This document shows positions 10,015 through 18,544 of a stretch of DNA of 64,000 nt, piece by piece. The first letter of the stretch is position 1. The number at the start of each line of letters is the position of its first letter. The stretch is from VRUE01 sp963720805 (GTDB lineage: Bacteria; Actinomycetota; Thermoleophilia; Solirubrobacterales; 70-9), in contig CAVRGT010000012.1 in assembly GCA_963720805.1 (NCBI GenBank), positions 62,001-126,000 on the forward strand, written 5' to 3'. The notes under the pieces were generated by a model that was not told the DNA's origin, made no database searches, and was given only the letters and a program-made list of their open reading frames with translations. The translations under genes and the position numbers were made by a program.

Positions 10015-10058
10015 CTGAACGCTTTGCCCCCCTATAAGGGGGTCAATCAACCACTCGG
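10015..10058. repeat. Dispersed palindromic repeat, copy B
   Basis: Read on the minus strand this 44-bp block aligns base for base over most of its length with copy C at 18501 (both open CCGAGTGGT, both end GTTCAG). The centre is TTGACCCCCTTATAGGGGGG followed by CAA. It lies between the P450 stop and the RibD/DHFR-like start. Confidence 0.7.
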
Positions 10059-10101
10059 CCCGCCACGGGCCAGAGAACTCCGCGACCGAAGGAGAATCGA
10101 G

Positions 10102-10635
10102 ATGGGAAAGCTGATCGCGACAACGCAAGCCACCCTGGACGGGGTCATCGACCCGGTCGGCGAGTGGGTGCAGCCGGACGGGGACCACGGCGAGGACTCG
10201 TTCGAGCGTCAGGCGAGGTCCAGCGGCATGGTGCTCGGCCGCAAGACCTACGAGGGCCTGGCTGGATACTGGCCGAGCAAATCGGGCCAATGGGCGGACA
10301 TGGTCAACCCGATGCCGAAGTTCGTCGGCTCCAACTCCCTCTCCGGCGATCTCGAGTGGAACGCGACCCTGCTCGAGGGCGACCTCGAGGGCTCGATCCC
10401 GAGGCTGAAGGACGAGGTCGACGGCGACCTGTTCATGCACGGCAGCGGCGAGTTCGCCTACGCCCTCGCCGAGAAGGGCCTGATCGACGAGTTCGAGGTC
10501 TACCTCAACCCGCTCGTCTGGGGCAAAGCAAACCTCCACGTGCTCGGCGACCGCGGAACGGTCCGGATGACACTCGAGGACGTGAAGCGCTTCGACTCCG
10601 GCGTGGTCCTGCTCACCTACCTCCCGGCGCCTTGA
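10102..10635 (+). CDS. RibD C-terminal / dihydrofolate-reductase-like protein
   Basis: ATG 10102 is preceded by an AAGGAG site 8 nt upstream, which decides the start. The 177-residue product opens with MGKLIATTQATLDGVID, has GMVLGRKTYEGLAGYW and a GDLFMHGSGEFAYALAEKGLIDEF segment. All three are hallmarks of the RibD_C/DHFR-like NADPH reductase fold common in actinobacteria. True folate or riboflavin activity is not implied; most such stand-alone copies are uncharacterised. The end overlaps the convergent mug gene by 23 bp. Confidence 0.9.
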   Translation: MGKLIATTQATLDGVIDPVGEWVQPDGDHGEDSFERQARSSGMVLGRKTYEGLAGYWPSKSGQWADMVNPMPKFVGSNSLSGDLEWNATLLEGDLEGSIPRLKDEVDGDLFMHGSGEFAYALAEKGLIDEFEVYLNPLVWGKANLHVLGDRGTVRMTLEDVKRFDSGVVLLTYLPAP

Positions 10636-11227
10636 CCGCAGCCGTGGCGATGACGTCGGCCTCGGCGGCCGGTGCCGCGTAGGCGGCGACGAGCGTCGCG
10701 ACCGTCTCGTGAGCGTTGAGCCCGCTTGGGTTGGGGACCACCCAGAGCGCGGCGCCCGACCAGCGGGCCGCACTGTCGAGCGTGTCCGGCTGCCGACCCA
10801 AAGCCGCTCCGCGCTCGTCGAACGCCTCGCGGTAGGCGGTGACGCCGGCGATCGCGACGACCGCGGGCCGCTGCTCAGCGACGAAGCGCTGCAGTCGCGC
10901 GCCGCCCTCGGACAGCTCCTCGCGCGAGAGCTCGGAGGCGCGCGCGGTGGCGCGCCGGACGAGGTTGGTGATGCCGACGCCCCGCGCCACCAGGTGCGTG
11001 CGGTCGGCAGCGGTCATTCCGGCGACTCGATCGACCTCGTAATCGGTGATCCCAGCCGCGGCCAGTGCCGGGTAAAAGCGGTTGGTGGGGTGCGCGAAGT
11101 GGGTCTTGACCGCGGCCGTCCACAGCCCCGGGTTGATGCCGACGAACAGCAGCCTCAGCCCCGGCCCGACGAGATCGTCGACCTCCTGGCCGCGGTAATG
11201 CTCGAGCTCCGCGCGTGTGAACCTCAC
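10613..11227 (-). CDS. mug: G/U mismatch-specific DNA glycosylase (Mug/TDG family)
   Basis: GTG 11227 gives VRFTRAELEHYRG as the natural start; the longer frame upstream is open only because of base composition. The 204-residue protein shows the first catalytic motif LLFVGINPGLWTA, in which the Asn activates water, and the second motif VVPNPSGLNAH, which inserts into the DNA. It removes uracil or thymine mispaired with guanine in the family. Length and motifs are complete. Confidence 0.93.
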   Translation of the reverse strand: MRFTRAELEHYRGQEVDDLVGPGLRLLFVGINPGLWTAAVKTHFAHPTNRFYPALAAAGITDYEVDRVAGMTAADRTHLVARGVGITNLVRRATARASELSREELSEGGARLQRFVAEQRPAVVAIAGVTAYREAFDERGAALGRQPDTLDSAARWSGAALWVVPNPSGLNAHETVATLVAAYAAPAAEADVIATAAVKAPGGR

Positions 11228-11301
11228 TCCCGCGATCCTGCCCGAGCCGCGCCGCGACCGTCGCGCGGTAACGCTTTTCGCGCTCGCGACCAATAAGGGA
11301 C

Positions 11302-11952
11302 ATGGAGACAGAGAGAACCTTGCCGAGGCCACCAAGCAATCTCAGCCGCCGCCTCAGCGTGGTCTCCGCTCGCGAGCACGGGGTTGGGCCCGAGCAGTTG
11401 CGCTGGATCGGCACCGACGCCGAGATCTTCGAGGCGTTTTACCGCGAGCACGTCGAGGGCCTGCAGCGGTTTGTCGCCCGCCGGGTCGGCGACCGTGAGC
11501 GCGCCGCAGACCTGACCGCGGAGATCTTTCTCGCCGCGATCGACTCGGCTCACCGCTACCGCCCGGGCCGGGCGGCGCCCAAGACGTGGCTTTACGGGAT
11601 CGCTCGCGTGCTCGTCGCCAACGACCGCCGCAGCAGCGGTCGCGAGCGAGTCCGCGAGGAGCGGCTGCGCGGTAGCGCCCTGCTCGACCCTGAGGACGCG
11701 GCACGGATCGAGGCGCGGATCGACGCCGCCGCCCAGTCGCGTCGCCTATACGAGGCGATGGACTGCCTCCCCGAGGCGGAGCGGGCTGTGCTCGAGCTGG
11801 TCGCGATCGACGAGCTGACGGTCGCCGAAGCGGCGGCCGCGGTCGGTGTGCGGTCGGGCACCGCCCGCGTGCGCCTGCACCGGGCGCGGCGCAAGCTGCG
11901 CGCCGAGCTCGAGACCGCGACCCAACAACCGAACCCAGGAAAGGAGGGCTGA
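11302..11952 (+). CDS. ECF-type RNA polymerase sigma factor
   Basis: The 216-residue protein has a sigma2 region (FEAFYREHVEGLQRFVARRV, then ADLTAEIFLAAIDS) and a sigma4 region (MDCLPEAERAVLELVAIDELTVAEAA, helix-turn-helix GVRSGTARVRLHRARRKL). The first 35 residues are a loose extension. The downstream gene starts 2 nt after its stop and encodes a single-pass membrane protein, so the pair should be a sigma factor with its membrane partner. Regulated promoters are unknown. Confidence 0.92.
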   Translation: METERTLPRPPSNLSRRLSVVSAREHGVGPEQLRWIGTDAEIFEAFYREHVEGLQRFVARRVGDRERAADLTAEIFLAAIDSAHRYRPGRAAPKTWLYGIARVLVANDRRSSGRERVREERLRGSALLDPEDAARIEARIDAAAQSRRLYEAMDCLPEAERAVLELVAIDELTVAEAAAAVGVRSGTARVRLHRARRKLRAELETATQQPNPGKEG

Positions 11953-11954
11953 TC

Positions 11955-13658
11955 GTGAGCCCGGAGCAGAAACGACAGGCCGATTTCGAGCAGAGGCTCC
12001 TCCGCCGGCTGAAGGCGGTCGTCGCCGAGCGCGGCGCGGCCGCGGCAACCGCGGAGGCCGCAGGGGCGCAGGCTCCAACGCCGGCCTGGCGACGGCGCGG
12101 CCCGCGCCTGGCGCTCGGCGCCGGTGTCGTCCTCGCCGCCGTGGCGGTCGCGCTGATCGTCAGCGCCGGCGGCGACAACCCCTCCAAGGCCTTCGCCGTC
12201 GAAACGCAGAAAGGCGGCGGTGTGACAATCAAGATCTACAGCCTCGAAGACGCCTCCGGCCTCGAACAGGCACTCGAAGACGCCGGAATCCAGGCCCAGG
12301 TGACGTGGCTGCCGGCCGGAAAGATCTGCCGGGAACCTCACTACAAGCCCGCTGTCGTGCACCTTCCGGGTGGTGGCAGCTTTGGCGGAGGGACCATGTC
12401 GGGTCCCGGCGGACTCACGATCGGGATAGGTAGCTCCAAGGCATCGCGCGAGCGCTTTGGGGAATACAGGCGCGGTGAAATCTCCGCCGAGGAATATCGG
12501 AATTCAACGCCAAATCTGAATCTGGACCCCAAGGCGTTCCACCCTGACCAGAGCGTGGTTATCTCCGGCACGCCCACTCCCTACAACGGCGACCCCGAAG
12601 GCGGAAGCATCACCAAGATGGGGGTCGCCGAAGGCCCGGTTGAACCCTGCAAGCTGGTCCCGGCGCTGCCCAGCGGCTTTGGCGCCTTCGAATCCACCGA
12701 GGGGGGCGGGCCCGCCTACATTCCGCACGGCGACAAAGCCCTGCCCCAAGCCGCTATCGCTGCCGACCTGAGCCAGGCAGCCGACTCCGCCGAAGCATCC
12801 GACACTTCGGTCGAAGCGCCCCCGGCCCCTGGGCAGTTCCTCTACACGAAGACCGAGCTGTCCCAACTGGAGGGCTGGCTCCCCAAAGGTCATGGAACGG
12901 GTTCGAAGACACACCCGAGGTATTTCGTGCCGATCAACGATCCGAGCGCCCGCTACGCCCTGGTGCCGGCGGTGAAAGAGGTCTGGACCGCCCCTGACGG
13001 GACGACGCGCGTTCGCGAAACCCTCGGCCGGGTCAGCTTCCTCTCCAGCGCCAACCAGAGACTCTGGGAAGACGCGGGCTCACCCCCACCCTGGGCCTTT
13101 GACCCCAGAGAACACCAAGTAGGCCGCGACAGCTCCGGGCGCCCCGTGAAGGACTTCGCAGCCAACTCGTTCCGTGGCCGCCACGAATTCAAATACCTAT
13201 CGAGGCTCTCGCACCTTCCGACCGAACCCGAAGCGCTGCGCCTGGCGGTCGAAAACCGCGACGGCGGGAGCGCGCCGCTCGATCCCTCGCCGGCCAGCTC
13301 GGCCCGAGGCGGCGCGACGGTTGAACGGCTCCTGGAAATCCTCAGCGAACCGATCGCCAGTCCGGCGCTGCGTGCGGCCGCCTTCAACGCCCTCGCTGAA
13401 ATACCCGACATCGGTTTCGAGCGCGATGTGGCCGATGGCGTTGGGCGCCGCGGCGACGCAATCAGCTGGGTCAGGGATAGCGGATTCGGCCGCCGGTTCA
13501 TCTTCGATCCCCACACCGGCCAGATCCTCGCCGAGGCCGAAATGATCTTCGGCCCGAAGGCCACTGACCAATATGGCGCCCCCGCCGGCACTCCCTTCCG
13601 CGAAACCGCCTACCTGCAGTCGGGGATCGTCGATTCCACGCATGAACAGCTGAGGTGA
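11955..13658 (+). CDS. Single-pass membrane protein paired with the ECF sigma factor (CU044_5270-like C-terminus)
   Basis: Start GTG 11955 lies 2 nt after the sigma gene. Residues about 51-70 form one membrane helix (LALGAGVVLAAVAVALIV) after a short charged cytoplasmic head. The roughly 490-residue outer part contains, from about 280 on, the LYTKTELSQLEGWL...VKEVWTAPDGTTRVRETLG pattern of the actinobacterial CU044_5270 family, found beside ECF sigma genes. The head is short and lacks a zinc-type HxxxCxxC anti-sigma motif, so an anti-sigma role is inferred from position only. It may be a sensor. Confidence 0.75.
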   Translation: MSPEQKRQADFEQRLLRRLKAVVAERGAAAATAEAAGAQAPTPAWRRRGPRLALGAGVVLAAVAVALIVSAGGDNPSKAFAVETQKGGGVTIKIYSLEDASGLEQALEDAGIQAQVTWLPAGKICREPHYKPAVVHLPGGGSFGGGTMSGPGGLTIGIGSSKASRERFGEYRRGEISAEEYRNSTPNLNLDPKAFHPDQSVVISGTPTPYNGDPEGGSITKMGVAEGPVEPCKLVPALPSGFGAFESTEGGGPAYIPHGDKALPQAAIAADLSQAADSAEASDTSVEAPPAPGQFLYTKTELSQLEGWLPKGHGTGSKTHPRYFVPINDPSARYALVPAVKEVWTAPDGTTRVRETLGRVSFLSSANQRLWEDAGSPPPWAFDPREHQVGRDSSGRPVKDFAANSFRGRHEFKYLSRLSHLPTEPEALRLAVENRDGGSAPLDPSPASSARGGATVERLLEILSEPIASPALRAAAFNALAEIPDIGFERDVADGVGRRGDAISWVRDSGFGRRFIFDPHTGQILAEAEMIFGPKATDQYGAPAGTPFRETAYLQSGIVDSTHEQLR

Positions 13659-13682
13659 CGGTCACCCCACTGCGGCATCTCG

Positions 13683-15233
13683 CTAATGGGCTGCCGCGGC
13701 CTGGCCGGAAAGCCGTTGGTGCAGCGCGCCGCTGCGCTCGTTGAGCCCGGTGATCGAGACCTCGATGTCGTGGCGTTGGTAGTGCCCTTCGATCGCGTCG
13801 ACCGCGGCAATCGCGGAGGCGTCCCAGAGGTGGGCACGGGAGAAGTCGATGATCACGCGCGGCGGGTCCTCGGCATAGCGGAACGCTTCGATCAACTCCT
13901 GATCGGAGGCGAAGAAGACCTCGCCGTGGACCGAGTACAGGCAGCTGGTGCCGTCGGGGTCGAGGACGCGGTCGACGTCGACCAGGTGCGCGACCCGGCG
14001 GGCGAAGACCGCCATCGCGGTGAGGACACCGGCGCCGACGCCGAGCGCCAGGTTGTGGGTGGCGACGGTGCCCGCCACGGTGACGGCCATGATCACCGTC
14101 TCCCCGCGTGGCATCCGACGCAGGGTCGCGGGCGCGATCGAGTGCCAGTCGAAGGTCGAGACGGCGACGAGGATCATCACCGCGACCAGGGCCGCCATCG
14201 GGATCACCGCGACGACGCTGCCGAGGCCAACGACCAGGACCAGCAGGAAGGCACCCGCGCAGAAGGTCGAGATCCGGGTGCGGGCGCCGCTTGCGCGGAC
14301 GTTGATCATCGTCTGGCCAATCATCGCGCAGCCGGCCATGCCGCCGAAGAAGCCGGTGATCACGTTGGCGATGCCCTGCCCGCGCGACTCGCGATCCTTG
14401 TCAGAGCCGGTCTCGGTGATGTCGTCGACCAGCTTCGCCGTCATCAACGACTCGAGCAGGCCGACGACCGCCAGCGTGAACGAGTAAGGCGCGATGATCG
14501 CCAGGGTCTGAAGCGAGAAGGGGACCGCCGGGATTCCGAGCACCGGCAGGGCGTCGGGCAGCCGGCCCTCGTCGCCCACCGTGGGCACGCCGATTCCGCC
14601 GACGACACAGACGACGGTCAGCAGCACGATCGCGACGAGCGGCGCCGGCACGGCTTTGGTCAGCCTGGGCAGCAGGTACATCACGGCGAGGCCGGCGGCG
14701 ACCAGCGCGTAGACGGCGGCGCCGCCGTCGGTCAGGTGCGGCAGCTGGGCGAGGAAGATCAGGATCGCCAGCGCGTTGACGAACCCGGTCATCACCGAGC
14801 GCGGCACGAAGCGCATCAGTTTGGCGACGCCGAGCAGGCCGAGCCCGATCTGGATCGCCCCGGCGAGGATCGTCGCCGCCAGCAGGTACTCGACCCCGTG
14901 CTCGGAAACCAGGGAGACGACGACGAGCGCCATCGCGCCGGTCGCCGCCGAGATCATCGCCGGGCGGCCGCCGGTGAAGGCGATCGCCACCGCCATCGTG
15001 AAGGAGGCGAAGAGGCCAACCCGCGGATCGACCCCGGCGATGATCGAGAAGGAGATCGCCTCCGGGATCAGCGCCAGGGCGACGACGAGCCCGGCGAGCA
15101 TCTCCACCCGCAGCAAACCGGCCGAAGGCAGCTGGGCACGGTCACGGAGGTATGCGGCGAAGTTGGGCACAGAGATCTCGTTGATCGACTGGCCGGGTGC
15201 CTCGCCGATCTCGCCATCGCGGCGACGCGACAA
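13683..15233 (-). CDS. SulP-family anion transporter with STAS domain
   Basis: The 516-residue protein has ten or more hydrophobic segments, starting with LAGLVVALALIPEAISFSII, and the SulP landmarks GGRPAMISAATGAMA, VGLLESLMTAKLVDD and FFGGMAGCAMIGQTMINVRA. A C-terminal STAS domain (about 420-505) contains VIIDFSRAHLWDASAIAAVD. It should move sulfate, bicarbonate or another anion across the membrane; the substrate cannot be told. The gene lies alone between a convergent sigma pair and a toxin-antitoxin pair. Confidence 0.95.
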   Translation of the reverse strand: MSRRRDGEIGEAPGQSINEISVPNFAAYLRDRAQLPSAGLLRVEMLAGLVVALALIPEAISFSIIAGVDPRVGLFASFTMAVAIAFTGGRPAMISAATGAMALVVVSLVSEHGVEYLLAATILAGAIQIGLGLLGVAKLMRFVPRSVMTGFVNALAILIFLAQLPHLTDGGAAVYALVAAGLAVMYLLPRLTKAVPAPLVAIVLLTVVCVVGGIGVPTVGDEGRLPDALPVLGIPAVPFSLQTLAIIAPYSFTLAVVGLLESLMTAKLVDDITETGSDKDRESRGQGIANVITGFFGGMAGCAMIGQTMINVRASGARTRISTFCAGAFLLVLVVGLGSVVAVIPMAALVAVMILVAVSTFDWHSIAPATLRRMPRGETVIMAVTVAGTVATHNLALGVGAGVLTAMAVFARRVAHLVDVDRVLDPDGTSCLYSVHGEVFFASDQELIEAFRYAEDPPRVIIDFSRAHLWDASAIAAVDAIEGHYQRHDIEVSITGLNERSGALHQRLSGQAAAAH

Positions 15234-15262
15234 GCCTACAGGCGGCAGTCGATCCCGCCGTC

Positions 15263-15526
15263 CTAGCGTGGATCTGTTTGGTAGGCGGCCGAGCGATGGC
15301 GAATCGTCGCCACGCGAACCGTCTTGCCGCCTTCGGCGCGCTGATAAAGGATTCGATAAGAGCCGACCCGGAGCGAGTACAGCCCGCGAAGCCGCCCACG
15401 AAGGGCGTGTCCCGCCTGCGGTTCGCGCTCCAGCAGTCCGAGCGCGTCCTCAATCGCGTCAATCAACGGCCAGCCCAGTTCGAGCAGCTCGCTACGCGCA
15501 CGGCGGGCGAGGACGAGCCGCGCCAA
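15263..15526 (-). CDS. RelE/ParE-family toxin
   Basis: An 87-residue basic protein with the RelE/ParE fold pattern: MARLVLARRARSELLEL, an ALGLLEREPQAGHALRGRLRG helix-strand link, and the core YSLRVGSYRILYQR followed by VATIRHRSAAY. The His-Arg near the end is the usual catalytic region of mRNA-cleaving members. It follows the antitoxin gene by 3 nt in the same direction, the standard YefM-YoeB/Phd-Doc style order. Confidence 0.88.
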   Translation of the reverse strand: MARLVLARRARSELLELGWPLIDAIEDALGLLEREPQAGHALRGRLRGLYSLRVGSYRILYQRAEGGKTVRVATIRHRSAAYQTDPR

Positions 15527-15529
15527 CGA

Positions 15530-15817
15530 TCAACCAGTGGTCGGCCGACGCTCCGCCAGTTCGCTGCGAAGCTCAGTGAGGGTGATCGTCTCCCCACGCT
15601 CGATCTCGACAAGGCCTGCCTCCAGCGCGGAGAGGGCGTCGGGGTCGGAAAGAATCTCGGCGGTCTCCTCCAACGCCTCGTACTCGTCGATCGGAATCAA
15701 AGCGGCTGCAGGGGCGCCGTTGCGCGTCACGAGAACGTGATCGCGCCGATCGCTGACATCATCGAGCAAGCTGCTGAGGTTGCTACGTAGCTCACGCACA
15801 GGGACGGTCTTCGCCAT
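15530..15817 (-). CDS. Phd/YefM-family antitoxin
   Basis: Start ATG 15817 gives MAKTVPVRELRSNLSSLLDD, the exact N-terminal pattern of Phd/YefM antitoxins. Next comes VLVTRNGAPAAALIPIDEYEALEE, then a disordered toxin-binding tail. At 95 residues it is normal size. The operator at 15825-15844 lies 8 nt upstream, so autoregulation with the toxin is expected. Confidence 0.9.
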   Translation of the reverse strand: MAKTVPVRELRSNLSSLLDDVSDRRDHVLVTRNGAPAAALIPIDEYEALEETAEILSDPDALSALEAGLVEIERGETITLTELRSELAERRPTTG

Positions 15818-15824
15818 TGACTTA

Positions 15825-15844
15825 GTGTACACCATCGCGTACAC
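15825..15844 (-). promoter_or_regulatory. Likely YefM/Phd operator
   Basis: GTGTAC and GTACAC form an inverted repeat with an 8-nt spacer directly upstream of the antitoxin start. The left half contains the palindrome TGTACA, the hexamer core known for E. coli YefM operators. Confidence 0.6.
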
Positions 15845-15986
15845 ACCCTTGGGAGGCAAGACGTTCTTACTACGCTGGCCCGCGAATCAGCGTCCCCGAC
15901 ATCCGCCACCTGCCTGCCACCGCGCCGGGGGCATCGCCCGCGCCGGCGAGCCCAGCCGCCCTTCAACACCCCCAGCGAGAGGTGCG

Positions 15987-17018
15987 ATGATCCTCCGCAT
16001 GCGGAGAGGTGCACTTCTTTTTCTTTTCTCCTTCCTCGCCGCGAGCGCGCCGGCGGGCGCCGCGACATTGGTCGGCAGCAACCTCGCCAACCCAGCCAAC
16101 ATGGGGACGTGCGGCTTCGGGTTCATGGCCCTCGAAAGACCATGCACAGTCGCCCAGGAGTCGCAGTCCACCGATCTCGCCCCGGGTGGCCTGACGGTCC
16201 CGTTTGACGGAGTGATCGTCGGGTGGCGGATGAAGACCGGTACCACCAACGACGGTGTGACCGAAATCAAAGCTGGGCTGCGCCTCTTCCATGGCGACAA
16301 GCGCCTTGCGTCCGGCGGCCTCTTTCAGTTTCCGCTGAATGAACCCGGCATCCACAGCTACCTCGCCCGCCTCCCGGTCAAAGCCGGCGACCGCATCGGG
16401 CTCGACAGCTACACGACGACGAATACCGTCGACGGCGGGGATCTTCCCGTCTCCTACAGCGGCCCGAGCGCGGGCAGCATCGATATATACGGATCGGCGA
16501 CCGGGGAAGCACCGCCGGGCAACAAAGACCCCGAACATGAGCTCTTGCTGCAGGCAGAAGTCGAGCCCGACGCCGATCACGACGGTTTCGGCGACGAAAC
16601 GCAGGACGGCTGCCCGACCAACCCGCTGAGTCAGGCACCATGCCCATCCTCAGACCTCATGCCCCCCGTAGCCCGCATCTCGGTCTCGCCGAGACAAGAC
16701 TTCATCAAGCTTCGAGAAATCCTGATCAAGGTGACCTCGAACGAGGCCGGTACAGCAACCGGCGCCGGCACGATCAAGATAAAAGGGGTTAGGAAGACCT
16801 ATCGCCTGCCGTCGGTCACACAGGTTGTGACGGCGAACAGGAGGGCCAAGCTGCACGTGAATATCCCCCGCAAGGCCTTGAAGGCAGCGAAGCGGGCGTT
16901 GAAGCACGGCAAGAAGGTGAGAGCCGTGATGACGGTGCAAGCGACCGACGCCGGCGGAAACGCGGGAGGCGTCACTCAGGTCGTGGTCAAGCCCAAGACG
17001 CCCAAACGACGACGCTAG
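15987..17018 (+). CDS. Secreted protein with thrombospondin-3-like calcium repeat, function unknown
   Basis: From ATG 15987 the protein has 343 residues. A signal peptide (RRGALLFLFSFLAASAPAGA) precedes a beta-rich domain. At about 195-215 the stretch DADHDGFGDETQDGCPTNP looks like a thrombospondin type-3 or dockerin-like calcium loop, common in Solirubrobacterales exoproteins. The end is basic (KALKAAKRALKHGKKVRAVM, then KPKTPKRRR), similar to the tail of the M11 protease above. The longer frame upstream overlaps the toxin-antitoxin operator and is not credible. Confidence 0.75.
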   Translation: MILRMRRGALLFLFSFLAASAPAGAATLVGSNLANPANMGTCGFGFMALERPCTVAQESQSTDLAPGGLTVPFDGVIVGWRMKTGTTNDGVTEIKAGLRLFHGDKRLASGGLFQFPLNEPGIHSYLARLPVKAGDRIGLDSYTTTNTVDGGDLPVSYSGPSAGSIDIYGSATGEAPPGNKDPEHELLLQAEVEPDADHDGFGDETQDGCPTNPLSQAPCPSSDLMPPVARISVSPRQDFIKLREILIKVTSNEAGTATGAGTIKIKGVRKTYRLPSVTQVVTANRRAKLHVNIPRKALKAAKRALKHGKKVRAVMTVQATDAGGNAGGVTQVVVKPKTPKRRR

Positions 17019-17064
17019 CCGGCGCGCCGCGGAATGCCACAGACGGCTCGAAGCTGACTACCTG

Positions 17065-18420
17065 GTGATCGGGGCCGGGGCGTCGGGTATGGCATTCGCC
17101 GATGCCGTTACCGGCCACGCCGACGTGCGGGTCGCCCTGGTCGATCGAAGGCACGGCCCCGGTGGCCACTGGCTCGATGCGTATCCGTTCGTGCGGTTGC
17201 ACCAGGCATCCTCGTTCTACGGCGTCGGCTCGACGCTCTTGGGATCCGGATCGATCCAAAGCGAAGGCCCCGAGGCCGGCCTGCACCAACGCGCCGGCGC
17301 CGCCGAAATCTGCGCCTACTACGAGCGGGTGCTGAACGAGCAACTCGTGCCCTCTGGCCGCGTGGAGTTTCACCCGAGTTGCGAGTACCTCGGTGACGGC
17401 TCGTTCGTCTCGCGCCTCTCCGGAGAGCGCTACGAGGCCGGCCCGGATTGCCGGATCGTCGACGCGCGCTACCTCGCCCCCGAGATCCCCGCGACAACCG
17501 CGCCGCCGTTCGGCGTCGCCGACGGGGTCCGGTCCCTGCCGGTCAACGATCTGCCCGAGCTGCAGACAGCACCGCGGGAATTCGTCATCGTCGGTTCCGG
17601 CAAGACGGCCACCGACGCCTGCGTGTGGCTGCTCGCGAACGGAGTCGACCCCGATTCGATTTGCTGGGTCCGGCCCCGCGAGCCGTGGATGTTGAACCGC
17701 GCGGTCGTCCAGCCCGACCCGGCGGTGTTCATCGGGATGGCGGCCGACATCATGGAGGCGGCGTGCGAGGCCGCCTCCCCAGACGACCTCTTCATGCGGA
17801 TGGAGGCGGCGGGAGTGATGCTGCGCATCGACCGCTCGCAGACGCCGACGATGGCGAAGACGCCGACGCTCGCCCAGTGGGAGCTCGACCTCCTGCGCAG
17901 CATCGAACGAGTGGTACGGCTCGGACACATCCGCCGGGTCGAGCCCGGCCGAATCGAGCTGACCGGGGGCGACACACGGATCGACCGCGACGCGGTGATC
18001 GTCCACTGCGCCGCGGCCGGCTTGCAATACCCGAGGCTGATACCGATCTGGGGTGAGCGCTCAATCACGATTCAGCCGGTCCGAGCCGGCTTCCCGTGCC
18101 TTGCAGCGGCGCTGATCGGCTACGTGGAGGCAACCCGGGAAGACGACGAGGAGAAGAACCGCATATGCCCCCCGTCGCCCCTTTCCGACACGCCCGCCGA
18201 CTGGGCGCTGATGCAGGCCCTGGGCGGCCGGGCGTCACTCGCCTATACCGCAGAGCCCGACATCAAAGAGTGGGCCGACGACGTGGCCCTGAATCCTTCG
18301 CGCCTGCCCCCGGAGCTGCCGGCCGACGACGATCTGGCCCTCGCAGCAGAGCGATTTCGCGCCGTGGCGAACCCCGGCATCGAGGCGCTGGAAAAGCTCG
18401 CGGCCCCAGTTGACCTCTAG
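17065..18420 (+). CDS. FAD/NAD(P)-binding oxidoreductase, start uncertain
   Basis: The Rossmann motif is VIGAGASGMAF right at the start, and a second nucleotide-binding motif VIVGSGKTATDA occurs at about residue 175, as in flavin monooxygenase-like proteins. Codons upstream of GTG 17065 extend the protein naturally (EADYL), but no in-frame start is seen. An ATG at 17033 in another frame would supply one if a base were lost between 17040 and 17055. The first beta-strand is thus probably present and the true start is masked by an indel. It lies just upstream of a truncated relative and palindrome copy C. Substrate unknown. Confidence 0.75.
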   Translation: MIGAGASGMAFADAVTGHADVRVALVDRRHGPGGHWLDAYPFVRLHQASSFYGVGSTLLGSGSIQSEGPEAGLHQRAGAAEICAYYERVLNEQLVPSGRVEFHPSCEYLGDGSFVSRLSGERYEAGPDCRIVDARYLAPEIPATTAPPFGVADGVRSLPVNDLPELQTAPREFVIVGSGKTATDACVWLLANGVDPDSICWVRPREPWMLNRAVVQPDPAVFIGMAADIMEAACEAASPDDLFMRMEAAGVMLRIDRSQTPTMAKTPTLAQWELDLLRSIERVVRLGHIRRVEPGRIELTGGDTRIDRDAVIVHCAAAGLQYPRLIPIWGERSITIQPVRAGFPCLAAALIGYVEATREDDEEKNRICPPSPLSDTPADWALMQALGGRASLAYTAEPDIKEWADDVALNPSRLPPELPADDDLALAAERFRAVANPGIEALEKLAAPVDL

Positions 18421-18500
18421 CTGGTTGATTCCACGGAAATCGCGAACGACGGGCCCGCCGGGCCCGCAAGCGCGGACTCGCCAGGCGGAGGCGCCTGGAG

Positions 18501-18544
18501 CCGAGTGGTCGATTGACCCCCGCATACGGGGGCAAACGGTTCAG
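18501..18544. repeat. Dispersed palindromic repeat, copy C
   Basis: Aligns with copy B (complement) across 44 bp; core GATTGACCCCCGCATACGGG then GGCAAA. It lies exactly where the truncated second FAD-protein gene begins, so it may mark a recombination junction. Confidence 0.7.

Noticed and set aside
11955..13658. Classical zinc anti-sigma factor
   Set aside because: The short cytoplasmic head has no HxxxCxxC motif, so only a membrane partner role by position is claimed.
13686..15266. Long open frame antisense to the SulP transporter (526 codons)
   Set aside because: It is the complement of a clear transporter gene; composition is Asp/Arg/Gly-rich, typical of antisense frames in high-GC DNA.
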